From positions 186,001 to 250,000 of the forward strand of contig JAMKCH010035279.1 in NCBI GenBank assembly GCA_023653785.1: DNA of 64,000 bases, written 5' to 3'. This stretch comes from Ophioderma brevispina (lineage: Eukaryota; Echinodermata; Ophiuroidea; Amphilepidida; Ophiodermatidae). Below, one piece after another: positions 13,243 through 25,964 of this stretch. Numbering within the stretch: the stretch's first letter is position 1; each line of letters begins with the position of its first letter. Below the pieces are notes generated by a model that saw only the letters and a program-made list of their open reading frames with translations, had not been told where the DNA came from and searched no databases. A program made the translations under genes and the position numbers.

Positions 13243-13326
13243 CTATATTAGATCCGAAGTAGGAATCGAAACCACGACCTTTAAAGTACAAGACAAGCGC
13301 CTATACACGAACACCACGCAACTCGA
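13243..13326 (-). repeat. tRNA-derived SINE head, tRNA-Thr(UGU)-like
   Basis: Read on the minus strand, the block has the layout of a tRNA: 'GCGTGGTGTTCGTGTATAGG' spanning the A-box region, 'GCGCTTGTCTTGTAC' at the anticodon arm (loop resembling CTTGTAA with anticodon TGT), then 'GGTCGTGGTTTCGATTCC' matching a B box with one extra T. The acceptor stem does not pair well and the anticodon stem is degraded, so this is a SINE head or tRNA pseudogene, not a functional tRNA. It directly abuts the palindromic MITE at 13327. Confidence 0.55.
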
Positions 13327-14325
13327 CAGGTGTGAAAGCAGATATAGTCCGCGGGAGCCACAGTCAGGGGCTCCATAGACAATAACGGAATAATAGCAGG
13401 GGACTGTAGTGAAAGAGTGTGCGCTTCCGGATAAAAATTGTGATTTTTTGCACGCCATTACTTTAGGCATTGATAATCCATGAAATTGATGGAAGCACTT
13501 GCCAACACCACTTAAAAAATTAAAATGTTCCGAATGTGTTGAAAAGCACACCATGGTGTTTGTCTGGTTACAAGGATTCCAAAAAGGTATAGTTTACACT
13601 ATCTATGGCTTATAGTTCCGGAGTTAGGGGGGTAAAAACTGTAAAAATGGTGAAAAGGTCAATTTTGGTGTGTAGTGTACATGGGTCAAAAGTAAAAAGT
13701 TGCTTTGATTCAGTTAATATGTGGTGCAAATTGTTTCCCTAGCTTAAAGGATTGAAATAAGGAATAGTGTGCCTTATTTGTTATGCTTAGTTTTCACGTT
13801 ATCCAACAAAATAGGTCACAGGTCAATAGAATCCAATAGCTGCCAATAGCTGTTGACTTTATTCGCCATTTTGGTTAATAACCAAACATGTAAGATAGTC
13901 AAAACTACTATATTTCATTCTATGGGCTTAACTAAGAATTTGAATCACATTTTACCAAAGTTGGAGCAACTTTAATTTTTGACGTGTAGTATAAACTATA
14001 CCTTTTTGGAATCCTTGTAAGCAGACGAACATCATGGTGTGCTTTTTAACACAATCGGAACATTTACCCCTGTGTAATCTTGAAATCCAAGCTGGGGCCA
14101 TGAAAGGGGTGTGGCAAGTGCTTCCATTAATATTTTTGATTATCAATGCAAATTCACAATTTTATCCCGATTTGCATACTCACAAAAGATCTGTGCACTA
14201 CAGTCCCCCACTATAAAGCGTGAAACTAATGTTGCGCGAAGAGTCAACTGAATTGAGTGCTCTATTCTTTACCGTTGTAGTCGGACTATGAATACGCCGG
14301 ACTATAATTACTTCTACACCGGCAT
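13327..14325 (+). mobile_element. MITE family A, copy 1, split by a nested element
   Basis: The two halves (13327-13393 and 14214-14325) join into one ~180-bp member of a family with ends reading 'GGTGTGAAAGCAGATATAG' and, at the other end, 'CTATAATTACTTCTACACC'. Core landmarks are 'ctccatagac.ataacgg', 'gcgtgaaactaatgttg', 'gaagagtcaactgaat' and 'ccggactata'. Four further copies lie at 28517-28690, 30131-30240 (left-truncated), 39456-39620 and 46133-46312 (reversed). No coding capacity. The interruption is the foldback element at 13394-14213. Confidence 0.85.
13394..14213. mobile_element. Foldback DNA element, 820 bp, nested in MITE A (PIF/Harbinger-like duplication)
   Basis: The ends are inverted copies: 'TAGCAGGGGACTGTAGTG' on the left and the complement of 'TAGTGGGGGACTGTAGTG' on the right. 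The arms extend over roughly 200 bp with shared words such as 'attgataatc', 'tggaagcacttgcca' and 'ggattccaaaaaggtatag'. The trinucleotide TAA lies on both sides (13391-13393, 14214-14216) and occurs once in uninterrupted MITE A copies ('cggaataaagcg'), so it is a 3-bp target duplication, as in PIF/Harbinger. No transposase frame is present. Confidence 0.85.
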
Positions 14326-14540
14326 GAAATTGTTTTTGTAATACTTAAATAAATACATCAACGGGATAAAGCGAACACATAATAATCTTCTTGATTGACG
14401 AGGTTACCTGGTCGGCCCCTAGGACGTCAGAAAAATAATTCTATTAATTATGAAACTTGATCTACATTATGTCTTCAAATAAAGATGTCCGCGTTTTCCA
14501 GGTGTGAACCGTAGTTTAGAATGTGTGGTGCATATATATG

Positions 14541-14599
14541 AGTGTGTGTGCTTAAGTGTGCGAGCGCGCGCGAGTGTGTGTGGATGTGTGTGTGTGTGT
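14541..14599 (+). repeat. TG/CG-rich microsatellite
   Basis: Alternating purine-pyrimidine run dominated by GT dinucleotides, with a short CG-alternating core ('gcgcgcgcg') near 14564-14572. Confidence 0.9.
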
Positions 14600-15034
14600 C
14601 AGCATTTCGGCTTTTACTAGTGCGTAAGTTTTAGGCCATGAGCGAGAATACCCCCATGCACCCCCAGATCCTCCGCGAGTGGTATCATTTTGTTCAGGGG
14701 CCCCGTCTGAACGATATTTTACATGTTAACATGGGAATCGTTGGGATGGATTCCGGTTTCCCGCCATTTTTCAAAATGGCCGCCACCAGACACTACTTTT
14801 GTCTATATCTCGGTCCCTGACAGCGGGCCTGACAGTCGTAGAGGCAATATTCTGGTGTCTACACCCATGTTTTTAGGGTCACGGAATTCAATGAGACCAT
14901 TGATAACAATGCTGGACCATTCAGCCATCTTGAATTTCAAAATGGCCGCCAAAAATCGATTTTATTACATACCCCCGCCTCTGAGAGGGGTAGAAGCATG
15001 GTTCTGGCCTGGTCTGGAACACCCCTTGGGCGCT

Positions 15035-15118
15035 GTGGTGGTTCTGTCTGCCTGGAAGTTGCCTTGGACTGCGCTCTCTCTTATGGAACCCACATCAGGA
15101 GCAGGGGGGAAGGACGCC
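15035..15118 (+). pseudogene. LINE fragment (reverse-transcriptase C-terminal region)
   Basis: A short stretch reads 'LEVALDCALSYGTHI'-like, matching the 'LGVTLDRTLSYETHI' segment of the LINE copies at 31829 and 34170. At the DNA level 'ccttggactgcgctctctct' matches 'ccttggaccgcactctctct' at 31833 with two differences. The fragment is truncated at both ends and lies on the plus strand. Confidence 0.7.
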
Positions 15119-15466
15119 TGATGTTCGATACTAGAGTTGGGATTTTGGAGGTTGCCAGGCTGAGAACGTTATTTATTCAAATTTAGTCTCATTCTCATAT
15201 ATATGGGGTCCTACCACGCCTATTGACTCGACGAGGTCCGAGCACGAACGTATACAAACGTACACGAGAATACGGCGTTCATGCAACACAATGTATACCC
15301 GACATATTGACAGGATCTGGCTCATATCGCACCACATTTTGCCCAAATTTCCTTTCCAAGACCTGATTTGTCATAGTTGATCGCATTTTTTCGTGAAGCT
15401 TATGTATAAGATTCGTTTTATGGGTGTGGCCTTTTGCAGTAAACCGTTTTCCCATAGTTATGACAG

Positions 15467-15518
15467 AAAAATGACCGTATCATGAGCCTTTTTAAAGGCT
15501 CATGATACGGTCATTTTT
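15467..15518. repeat. Perfect inverted repeat: 25-bp arms, 2-nt loop
   Basis: Left arm 15467-15491 and right arm 15494-15518 are exact reverse complements separated by TT. The arm includes 'atgaccgtatcatgagcc'. The flanks do not extend the pairing. Such a tight, error-free palindrome differs from the decayed repeats around it. It may be the terminal remnant of a recent foldback insertion. The 2-nt loop is too short for a microRNA precursor. Confidence 0.95.
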
Positions 15519-15736
15519 TAAAACACCATAGAATCTATATACTGGGCATTTACTGTGCTAATTTTCCGAGGGATGCCAAATAAATCCGACCTTCCACCCC
15601 TGATCGGGAGGACAGGCGCAGTGAAGTATATATGTTGCACCTCGACCGCAATGCTCACCTTGCCATGTTACGACGTACCACCATGTTGTGCAGCTTTACA
15701 ATAAAACATCCGTAGAGTGAGCTATCAGGTTGCTAT

Positions 15737-15943
15737 ATGGAGACGGGCAGATACTCCTGTTGTACACTTAACTCTGGGCACTTAGAATCACTATGGGTTG
15801 ATGGCCCGATTCATCCCAAAGCTCTTGCAGATGAATTAGAGGGACTTGATACAAGTGATTCGGATGACGATGATTCAGACGATGAGGACTCTCCAATCTG
15901 TTTCATCAGAGAACGAAGATAGCGATGACTCTGATGAAGCATG
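15737..15943 (+). other. Acidic exon-like open frame, broken near its end
   Basis: A 61-codon frame begins METGRYSCC and turns highly acidic (LDTSDSDDDDSDDEDS). A one-base shift near 15890 continues the acidic character ('SENEDSDDSDEA') to a stop at about 15943. Serine/aspartate tracts are compositionally biased, so coding status is uncertain. It could be the tail of a transposon-encoded protein or an exon. No splice sites or domain support it, and it runs straight into the minisatellite. Confidence 0.2.
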
Positions 15944-15952
15944 ATCCAACTA

Positions 15953-16197
15953 TGTCACCAACAGAATAACATTTTCAATTATGTCACCACTGCCAATTAT
16001 GACACCTTTAGCTATGTCACTTCAAATAATGACATTGCCAACGCTGACACCTTCAGCTGTCACTGCCAGTTAATGACACTGCCAATTATGACACCATCAG
16101 CAATGTCACTGCAAATTATGACCATGCCAATTACGACACCATCAACTATATCCTGACTAATTATAATACCATCAACTATGTCACTTCAAATTATGAA
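15953..16197 (+). repeat. Minisatellite, units of about 30-46 bp
   Basis: Recurring phrase 'GTCACT(G/T)C(C)AAATTATGACAC' followed by 'CATCA(G/A)CTAT', with unit starts near 15953, 15983, 16015, 16058 and 16104 and a variable end. Unit lengths vary by loss or gain of half units. The 71-codon frame through it (15941-16156) is repeat-derived and not taken as a gene. Confidence 0.85.
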
Positions 16198-16198
16198 A

Positions 16199-16800
16199 TT
16201 CTTCTCTTATTCGTATCCAACCACTGCGGTGCTCAAATATGATCCAGCCATAGAGGGGTACAACGTTTGTCTGCTTCAATGAATTCTGCAAAGTCCTGTC
16301 TGTGCATTGTTTGCCCCAGCTTGGGCAGAACAAGAGATGTTTCCATGTCTGTGGTGCTGTCCACAATCATAGGTGTAGTGTCCTCGATTGCTTTCCACGT
16401 AGCCCCAATTCTGCAAGGAAACCAGATCGGCTGTTTGGTTCTCAAATTTGGCACTCAGCATTAACCCATGAGGAGTCAGTTAAAGCGAGGCGATGCTCAC
16501 CAGGTTCAATACCAATATACGTTACTTGGTTGATAGAAAAATTTTTCTTTCACAAAACGCAACTCTCTAAAAGCCTTAGAGACTGTGTCAAGGGACTTTG
16601 CTAAAGAAACTCTCTATGGATTAAGGCGGTTAGCACCTGCGTCTCTGTCGGACATAGTGCTACCACAGTAGAACTTGACAGCTACCTTCTTGCATGATGT
16701 CTACACCACGGGACGGATTGTCTGGTGGAGCATGCCAGGCTAGGATGTATAAAGTTTGTCTTTGGAGTTGGGCTGAAGAATCCTGTGGATTTAGCAGTTA
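16199..16800 (-). pseudogene. LINE reverse-transcriptase C-terminal fragment
   Basis: The minus strand encodes, through several frameshifts, the same order of motifs as the 31829 and 33526 copies: a 'LYILAxxAPPD' segment (about 16735-16760), 'MQEGSCQV' (about 16690), 'ESFFSK' (about 16600), 'VSKAF(K)RVA' (about 16560), 'IGIEPGEH' (about 16500), then 'RQDFAEFIEADKRCTPLWLDHI' near 16250-16300 (quoted here only as a landmark). The 3' end lies at the minisatellite. No intact frame remains, and endonuclease and catalytic RT parts are absent. Confidence 0.8.
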
Positions 16801-19800
16801 TCTCGGGCTAAGGCTCCTAATCATCTCAGTTTAATGATGCGTTTATCAAGATAAGCTTTGTTTAATCCGGACATGCCTTTATTCAAGTTTAAGATTTAAA
16901 TATGTTTTCGACTACTGTAAAAGTGCGGCCTTTACAAATAGACGGAGGAAAATGAAGATTAAAAAATGAGCATTAAATGCACAAATTTGAATGAATCTAT
17001 ATTTTTTGGTGACTTACTTGTAACACTTAGGTTATAATGTCTTGTGGCACTATCGTAGAGGGGCGTCAACATGGGACCCCTCTGAAAACCTTTTTGCCGA
17101 TGGAATTTTTACCAAAAAGTCTGGGTCATTGAAGGGTACATCAACACAAGCACATAACAGGAAAAAAAATGAAAATCAATTGATACCGATTCAAAATTGG
17201 CGGTCCAAAAAACGATTTGGAATGCGCACCCAATTCTCCCGCCAAAATGTGAAACAAAAAAACACTTTCTCAAAGGACTTTTCCAGAAAATTGGGCTCAT
17301 TATAGGGATAAAAGTAAATACATTTACATTGCTGTGAAATAAAAGAATAAAAGTACTCCAGTCGATTTAAGGGGCAAAATTTTTTGAGGCCGCCACCATT
17401 TTTCCACCAAAATATGAGCAAACTGGATATTTAGGCAATTACATCCAATCTTGGGCAAAGTAATTTCCGTTAAAAAATGGCGTACGAAAAAACAAAATGT
17501 TGGTCCACATGGACCCCCTTATAAACTTAAGTGTTAATGTATTAGCGCAATCCAATCCATATCTATTTACGTTTAAGATGTACAGCTACAAAAAAGTAAC
17601 CACACCAGCCGTTCCAATCTACTCGCTAAAAGGGTCATCCGACTTTTCAAGAAAGGTTCAGTGTTTCTCCAGCAAACATATGGGGCCAAAGTTTTTTTTC
17701 AATATATAACTACATGAAGCGCACATGTTAAAATGATTACTCTGACTACTGTAATAGGCGCGGCAGGTCAATGAAACACTTGGACAAAACTATTGGACAT
17801 GGGTGAGCCCAATTACATTTCCACTTTCATCATAGGCAAACAGAGCCCTCAGCAAATGTTTCATTTACTACTAAAATATTTGAGACCTTGATGAGTAGTT
17901 TCCTAATCAAGAGTAATATTAACTGTTGTTGACAAAGTGTTATCTGTGAGTTGATAAGCACGACAATGAAGTGTTGCAACCGACAATGGAAACATCTTAA
18001 AATATGGCTCTTAGCCAAGTGGTTTTTCAGAAAATATATGTCAAAGCGAAATTAATGGCAGGCTGTAAACGTTAATAAACAAAATTTCCTCGGTAGTATT
18101 TTGTCTGTTTTGCCACAAGCGATGTGTAAAATTCATCTGATGAGGTATTAAGTTTTCCTGCGCTTGATTTCTTATTGTTGATCTTCCAAAAAATACTCCA
18201 CATCTATTTAGCATAGATTCAAGCCTTGGTTTACTAGTAATGTTCAGACAGTGCTTCCCAATTGATATTTTCACCCACAATGAACAAAAAATAAAAACGG
18301 GAACAAGGAAAAAGTTCGATCGATTTTTTTGCAAATATTTTTAATTTTTTAGTTTTTTTTAATAATAATATTGTTGAATTAATATGACCGTGATGAAGCG
18401 GTTTAGGAAGTCGTCTTTCCCTTGATATTAGGGGCACTATGTGCTAAATCGGCGTAATTATGTCAATGAAAGCCTTGCATATCACCGTTTTTAAAAAAAA
18501 AAAATATTGCTGTAAATATGTTAGTAATTGAAGGGGTAAATTATTGTGTCCTTTTAAGGTTGATCTTTTTTGTATTAAAATCATATTTTATGGCTGATCT
18601 AACAAAAAAAGTGAAAACATTCACCTGACAGAGCAGCAGGAATCTAGCCAGTAATTATTCCTTGCAATGGACAAAACAAACCCGTCAACTTGCTATGTTG
18701 TCTGTTTGTGCAATACATTAAAATATATTTCTTTTTAAAGGCACCTGTCAGTGTCTTATTTGCAAGCGAATGGAATCCTGCTAGCGATAGTTTGTAGGCT
18801 GGGGTCAAGACCATCCTGTTATTGATGTTGTAATTTTGGAAAATGTACTCAAAAAATTTATCATTAACGTTTTTGCGAGTGTTAAACAAAAGAGTCCCCA
18901 ACAGTAGAGGATTGATTTACTAAAAGCTCATTAATGTGTGATGAATTAGTCCCAAGTCATTTACGACGTCTTGCGCTATCTGCGCAAATGAGATTTGACA
19001 CTTACAATATCTCAATTTAATTGTAAGTGAGGGTTTTTGGTTTACAATTATCTCTAATCTGTGAACAAATGAAACGGGAAATCAAAGTTCAGTCATGTAA
19101 GATCATTGCCCAAATGCACTTACAATGGCCTTGAACTCAGCTCATGAATTATACATACGATCACTCATGTAGAATTACAAGACAGATCAGTGGTCGGATT
19201 CGAAAGAGTCAAAATATTTGAAATTTGCAAAGATAGCTTAAAAATGAAGGATAAAGTTCTGTAGAATTCTAACAAGTTATTTATATAACTGAAAGATAAA
19301 AGAAATGACACGGAAAAAGTAAAAAAGTAAGAAAAAACCAAACAGTGTTTAAGCTTTTGGTTCTTACCACTTCATTAGGATTATGTTAGTATAACTTTAG
19401 TTGCTACAGCATGCAGAAAAATCTTTTTTTTTAAGATGTCATTGATTTTTAGCAAATGACAGTGCCTTTAAATGACACCTATACGCTGAGGTATTGTGGT
19501 ATTTTTTATGAAGTAATTAATAGTAAATAAAGATAACAAATGATATCGAAATTGATAATGCATTGTTATTTTTCATTTGTTATTTATGAATTTGGCATAC
19601 GCATTGTGGAAAAGAAAAAAGAAGAAGAGAAAAAAAAGTTTTAAAATGATTTTTTTCAATAATTTGAAAAAGTTGACTGCAATTGTCAAATTTTCTCTTT
19701 ATAAGGTTGCTTTTGATCTTACCATTGTAGATTATGTAAGATACCTCTTTATTAATTCAGGACATGCAAAAACCCATTACTGGAGAACAACCGTCGTTTA

Positions 19801-22270
19801 AGTAATCTTACATGGAATCATATTGACTGTAAGTAATCTTAATATCGAAATTCACCTTGCTTTGCATATTTACCTTCTGTGGTCGATAGCGGTTGAGAGA
19901 CCTTTAAACTTATACTCCCGTCAAAAATCGAAACGGGGCGTGATGCACTTAAGCACTTAACCGCAGTCACGCACTTACAAATGCCCTTCCAATTGTTTTA
20001 TCATTTTCAAAGAACAATGGAAACATAGCCCGAGTGTGCATACAAGTCGATTGACAAACGTTCACAAACCAAAGTCTAAAGGATACTCTTCTACGAAGGT
20101 ATGAATTTTAGATAATGTCACCTGGAAATTGTCCAAAATTAATTCAAACTACGATTATATTTATGACTCCACCCAGAATGAGGTTTTTAAAACTAAAAGT
20201 ATTGCCAGGGGTTCCAATGTTAATACAGACGTATCTTTTGACTACAATGTTGGTCAAAATTGTTGGTGACCCACTTTGGTTTATACTTTGCAATATGCTA
20301 GAAAAAAGATTCCACCTATCCCTGATCAATGTTGAAAACTAATGTAATTAGTTAGAATCTAAGGAGAAAAAAATAACTCCAAAACTTTCGGCCCGCAGGA
20401 AGAGTACAAACTATATCTTTTTGGAATCCTCACGATTACCTTATTAATTGGTATCTTTTAAACATGATTGGATCAATTTCAAAATTTTGACCCCTGTTAT
20501 TGACATTTGACCTCGAAAAAAACCAATTTCCCACCCCCTACGATAACTCACTTTTGGGTAAATGTTGACACCTACCAAAATCAGTTGAAATCTGCTTCTT
20601 TAATTTTTTTAAGATTTGCTAAGTATATGTTTTACTTTGGGGTACTAAATTAGGGGTTCATGATGAAAAATCACCAACAGGTGTGCCAACTTAATTATTT
20701 TTTTTTACAGAGATTGTGATTTGAAACTATAACAAAATTCAAAACTACCTTAATAAGGTAACTGATTTAAGGTTAAAAACTAACATAAAAGCATTAAAAG
20801 TGATAAATATTAACATCTAAACGTTAAACACAAGCCCCCACCCCCCTAAAAATCAGTAGGATTCGTGGCAGCAGCCTTTGAATTTTTTCTAGTCCTACGG
20901 AACACAGCAAGCGACTCCAGTCGATCAACCGATCAAAATTTGTCATTTTTGTTTCAAAAAGGTCAAATGATTAATTGTGCAGGTATATTTCAGACTCAGC
21001 ATGAAAAATGCATATAAAACGATTCAACCAAGCCTAGTCTTTGCTAGTATTCTTTTTTGATGGATTTTCAAACCGGAAGCATTTGGGAGGCCATCTTCTG
21101 TCAAAGCCACTAACTTAAAGAAGACACTGCCGCAAATTGAGAAAATAGTGAACCCTCTACATTGTTTTGAAAATTGCGATTTTTTGCCATGGTTATAAAG
21201 CTGTTATAGCAAATTAGCCCCTCACCATTGAAGTATTTAAGCCAAATCAGAACGCTTACGGGTAAATAGAACGATTTTATAATCCGTTGGTGAGGTGACA
21301 TTAATCTAGCAGACGACGCGCGAAATGGCCGAAGAGTTGATTCTCACGGCATGCACTTGTTTGCCCGGGTCTGTCAACTTTGTAGGGTAGTATCAATGGG
21401 TACGAATCTATGATATTTATGTAATAGAACACTTTTGTTGAAATTTTAAAGCGCCTCCCACTTCCCCTTACCTCTGATACTTTTTCAAGGTTACAAATTA
21501 TAATTTTTGATTAAATGCCCTTTATGTCCTTTAATTGGTATAACTTCAGAACCATGCTTTGATAGATTTTCCATATTGTTCCTAAAGTTATGAATGATAA
21601 TGCGCATTTGAATTTACAACCAAAACGTTTACCCAAAACTGTCAAGCATCATATGTTTTCTGCTTTAAAACAAGGAAAACAGTTAACCAAGAAAGAAAGC
21701 TAGGGGTAATCGTAGAAGCGTGCTCTTAGATCGATCGTTGTACTTACATTTATAGTGATAATAACCAATTACAAGTAGTACTCAATACAGCGCAAATTCA
21801 AAATCAATAAATTACGAAACGCTACAAGCGACATAAATACAAGGAAGTCCCATGTAAGCATTCGCAAAAAGAAACAAACCGGAATTCCACCGTACAGTAG
21901 ACGATAAACAGATACCAACACAAAAACAACACACATGGATGGTTATAGTTTTGTGTTTTCGTAAGCCCTTTCACCAATCACTCTGCAAGATGTCATACAG
22001 CAACATATCTTTTTCACTCAAGGGACAGTATGAACTGAGTTGATTCAATAGGATAGTTGAATTAAAGCGTATGTATGTAGAGATGACTATTCAGTGTAGA
22101 GGATCTGTGGACCCGTCTATAGGACGTGGGGACATGTCCTTCGATTGCTGTTGTTTTGTGGTCTCCATCGGGGGCTAGGGAAACCAAGTATGACAATTCA
22201 TAAAAATTATTAAAATCATAATAATCGTCTGTTCCACAATAAAACTGGCACATGGTCTTGAAAAAGCTAA
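16801..22270. other. Unannotated stretch
   Basis: No gene or RNA identified. Some weak internal similarity exists, for example 'caaactatatctttttggaatcc' near 20408 (split word), which resembles the inner arm of the foldback element at 13394-14213, so a diverged relative may occupy about 20395-21320. Poly-A, poly-T and low-complexity runs occur at about 18352 and 19606-19640. Confidence 0.35.
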
Positions 22271-22271
22271 A

Positions 22272-22955
22272 AGGTCACTTCAATTTCATTCCCCAAATCA
22301 GTGCTAGTGGATACACATTAGACTTTCAGCAAACAATGGAGTTAAAGATATTCAATCACCTGCCCCGGTATGCGGTGTAGAAAAAATACTTAAATTCCTG
22401 CATCTGGGAGTGCGGGACAATTGTTATATTGTCGCGCGTGAGAGATTCAGCGGTTACACTCCAAATTAGAATGAGTACTTTTCAGGACACCAAGACTTAA
22501 CCTCATTCACAAATAAAATAAATATTGAGCTTCTATTGGTGCTGTGTTCAAGTTAACTTGACCACCGTTTCATTCATTTATTCGAAAGGAAGAAACAGAA
22601 CAAACATATAAGACGGAAATGTTGTGGGGCAAGCTTTTGTGCTAGAACCAAAAATCCGTAACTTATTGGCTTAACTTCATTTCTATTCAATTTACCGGCA
22701 TTTTCAGAAGAAAATTTAGTGTCAACGACCTATATTATAATGTCACTGGTTAGTTATGTGAGAGTGAGAGAGGACGGGTATTTGTCACTCAACACGAATC
22801 GTGAGGTCGGTAACACCTGGACGATATTTATAAAAACAATGACCCTACATACCCGCCCATTGCAATATCTTTAGCTTCATGGTTTGCTGAAAGTCTATAC
22901 ATATCCATTGATCTCTGATATTGGGAAAACAAAAAAAAGAAATTGAGGGGGTGAC
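22272..22955. repeat. Foldback (long inverted-repeat) element
   Basis: Left arm 22272-22374 and right arm 22845-22955 are inverted relative to one another. Shared words are 'agactttcagcaaac', 'taaagatatt', 'caatttc' and 'gggtatg/ggtatg'. Arms are about 100 bp with substitutions and small indels. The ~470-bp interior shows no transposase. Probably a non-autonomous DNA transposon; exact ends and target duplication could not be fixed by eye. Confidence 0.65.
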
Positions 22956-22975
22956 ATTTTATATATTTAAGAAAA

Positions 22976-25960
22976 TGGCAGTTTTATGTGCGGGAACAGA
23001 CCAGTTATGTGATCGATAATAATTTATTATGAATTTTAAACTTGTTTTTACCTTAGCCCCCAGTATTGGGAGAATTACCAGGGAATTTGTGATACAGTTT
23101 GGGGTATTTGGTCCCCGTCCCATGGTCTACTAGTATATTACATTCAGATACAAATCAGGGTTAAAAGTATATTATGCAATTACGTGTGCATCCTATTATA
23201 ACCCAACAAGAATACTATTACAATTCGTTCTTGTAACAAATATGTATTGAAAAGAATTACATTTACATTCCAAATTCTAAGCACGCCCACAAAGTACATA
23301 TCGACTGTGGCCCAAAGCGCCCTTTAGTACATGGGGAAATGTAAGAGGTTTCGGTTGTTTTTTTCAATACATTTTGACACCAATATTTTTCCAATAAGAA
23401 TTTCATGGAGAATCTGAAAAATAGGGGTGTCATTTTTTAAAATGTTTTTGGGTGTTTTATTAAGGGGCAAAATTGGTACAGGTAAACAATAAAAAGTGTT
23501 TAAATTGTTTTAAAATTTATACCAGTCGTTCGGCTGCTCATACGGTTTCTAAAAAGGTATGTTTGCCTATTACGACCTATTGTTTTAGACAATGGCTCCA
23601 GAAGTTCAAGGTCATTATTTATAGAATGGTCCGATTGTTGAAACTGGTTTTAAAATGGTTCATTGGGTAATACTAAATCGGAAAATGTACATAGTTCTGT
23701 GTTTCACCTTTCTAGGTGAGACTTTTAGAGATATGACTAGTGGTTCTCCCATAGACCCTGTGCGACCATGGCCATTTTGCCCTTAATTATTATCAAAAAC
23801 GCCATTGACAACGCGACCAGTATATTTTCAGCTTGGACAAGTAAGACGAACAATTTGCCATTTTTAGAACAAACACTGAATCTGAATTTTACCCCCAGGT
23901 GACCTTGAACCCGGTTTACCTTGCTTACTCTTGTACTAAAACCCTCAGGTAGGTCAAACTATATTCTGTAATCCTTGAAAGGTTACCTGAACATGCTTAT
24001 AGTATACTTTAAAAAACATTTTTGTCCCCTTTTATATTTTGCCCCCTCTGGATAAAACAGTGTAAACTTTTGCCCCCCCTAGAATTCATTCCAAGAACAC
24101 ATTTTAAAACCATGACCAGCCATGAGTTTTGGAATCCTATACAATTTTGATTTAGCAAAAACTTTGGTTGCAAGATTGTATATGAAATTTTCACAAAAAT
24201 ACAGTTCAACATGTAACTACTTTGAAAATGTTGGTTCTTTCTTACAAATCACTTTTTTTTGACAGAACATATGCCAGGAGATCATTGAGTGAAAGTGAAA
24301 AGAACTTTGTACCTACGAGCTTGCCTGTATTCTGCCCTAAAAGGGACATTGTTGATTGATAAGCACCATTGGTTTTGTTTCTTTAATAAAGAGCCTCTCA
24401 TGACAACAATATCACTTATTATGCCATGTATGGCTCGTTGTTCTATGTTATGGACAGTTTTGCATGTCATGCATCTCCGTTAACGCAATCAATTTAATAA
24501 TGTCGTATTGGGATAATATGTTACGTTGGTCAGCAGTTGAGGGAAATAGTTTGGACACTTTCGATGAGAAACTGTCATTTAAAATTTTTATCCGATTTGA
24601 TCAGATTTCTTCGGGACAAGTTTAATATAAACTATTTTGGCAATTCTAGTTTTAGTGGATGCGGGACTGGGTTAAAATTATGCACTCTTATATCGGCCAG
24701 TCAAAATAGAATGAAGTGCGGCCTTAACCCAAACACTAATTGCAACAGAATAAATTCAAACAGAATTTTTGAGCATACATGTAAAACAACATATCAAAAA
24801 GTCTACAAAATCCAAAGGAGTGGATACACTATATTTGTAATGGGGTATGGTTTATACAGGGGTCCCAAAAATATGTAAAGTATCAACACGCGGGGGGTCG
24901 AAATGTATGCCAACGTGTTCGTGACATTTCCAGGATTAAATTAAAAAAGGTATAGTTTACCCGTATCTGCAGTTGGTGGAGTTCAATAGTTATGAGTCAA
25001 AAAGGTTCTTCACGGTCACAATGGGGTACATTTCAGATTATCAGCTTCGTTATAAAAAATGGTTGTCAAAATGTTGTCTACAGAAACCGAAAAGGATATT
25101 GGTTGCACCATCGATGACTATTCGTGCAATAATTTGAAAACGCAAAATGTGATGGGCTACAGGTTTATGGAGTTATAGTAAAGCTCTTTGTAAGTCTTAT
25201 ATAGAAAAGTTCAAACAAAGAAATCTATTGAAATTGACTTATCTGTGGGACAATTTAAACCAGTCCGATCAAAAATCGGACCATTATATGAATTTTACCC
25301 AGGATGACCTTGAACTGTTATGTGCATATTTTACTAAAACTATAAAGCGGTGTAGGGCAAACTATATTTTTTAAAACTTAGAGTATCCCAATAAATGTGG
25401 AAATAATTTTAACTAACTTTCACAATTCTAATTTTTACACTGTACAAACGTTTCCCCCTTGTTTCTACATGTTCCATTAGGTTGATTTTGCGGTAGAGAC
25501 TTATATACTTTTTTGACTTTTCACAGTATATTAACACCAAAAGTGTTTCTGTTGCAATTTTAGGTTGGGTCAAATCATAAAAATTACTGGACTATAGGCC
25601 AGTGGCACCACACTAAAGAGTCATGAAAGTTGAAACTGGTATTTCTCTAAACCCTACATTATCTGTAGTATTTGTTTTGATGTAATTTATTTCATACATG
25701 GCCTGATACGTACTTATTTGTGTCAGAAGTTGCATATTATTTTTCATGAACTGATTTATTTTGAATCAGTAGCGTATAATTTTGATTGATTTGATTGGTC
25801 GCATTTTAGACGTCGGTGAAAAAAAATGGGGCAAAATATTTAAAAGCTGTATTTCAACTAGGCCAAAAAAATCCACACGGGGATATCGACGAGCTTACCT
25901 CTTCAAAGATCCCTCTTATGCCCTTGTTTTGGATATTTACTTTAAAATACTCTCTTTCGT
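22976..25960. other. Unannotated stretch with a weak direct repeat
   Basis: Two diverged segments, about 23880-23990 and 25290-25390, share 'gaattttaccc', 'aggtgaccttgaac/aggatgaccttgaac', 'tactaaaac' and 'caaactatatt' in order. They may be copies of an old repeat. No coding sequence recognised. Confidence 0.3.
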
Positions 25961-25964
25961 ATCA

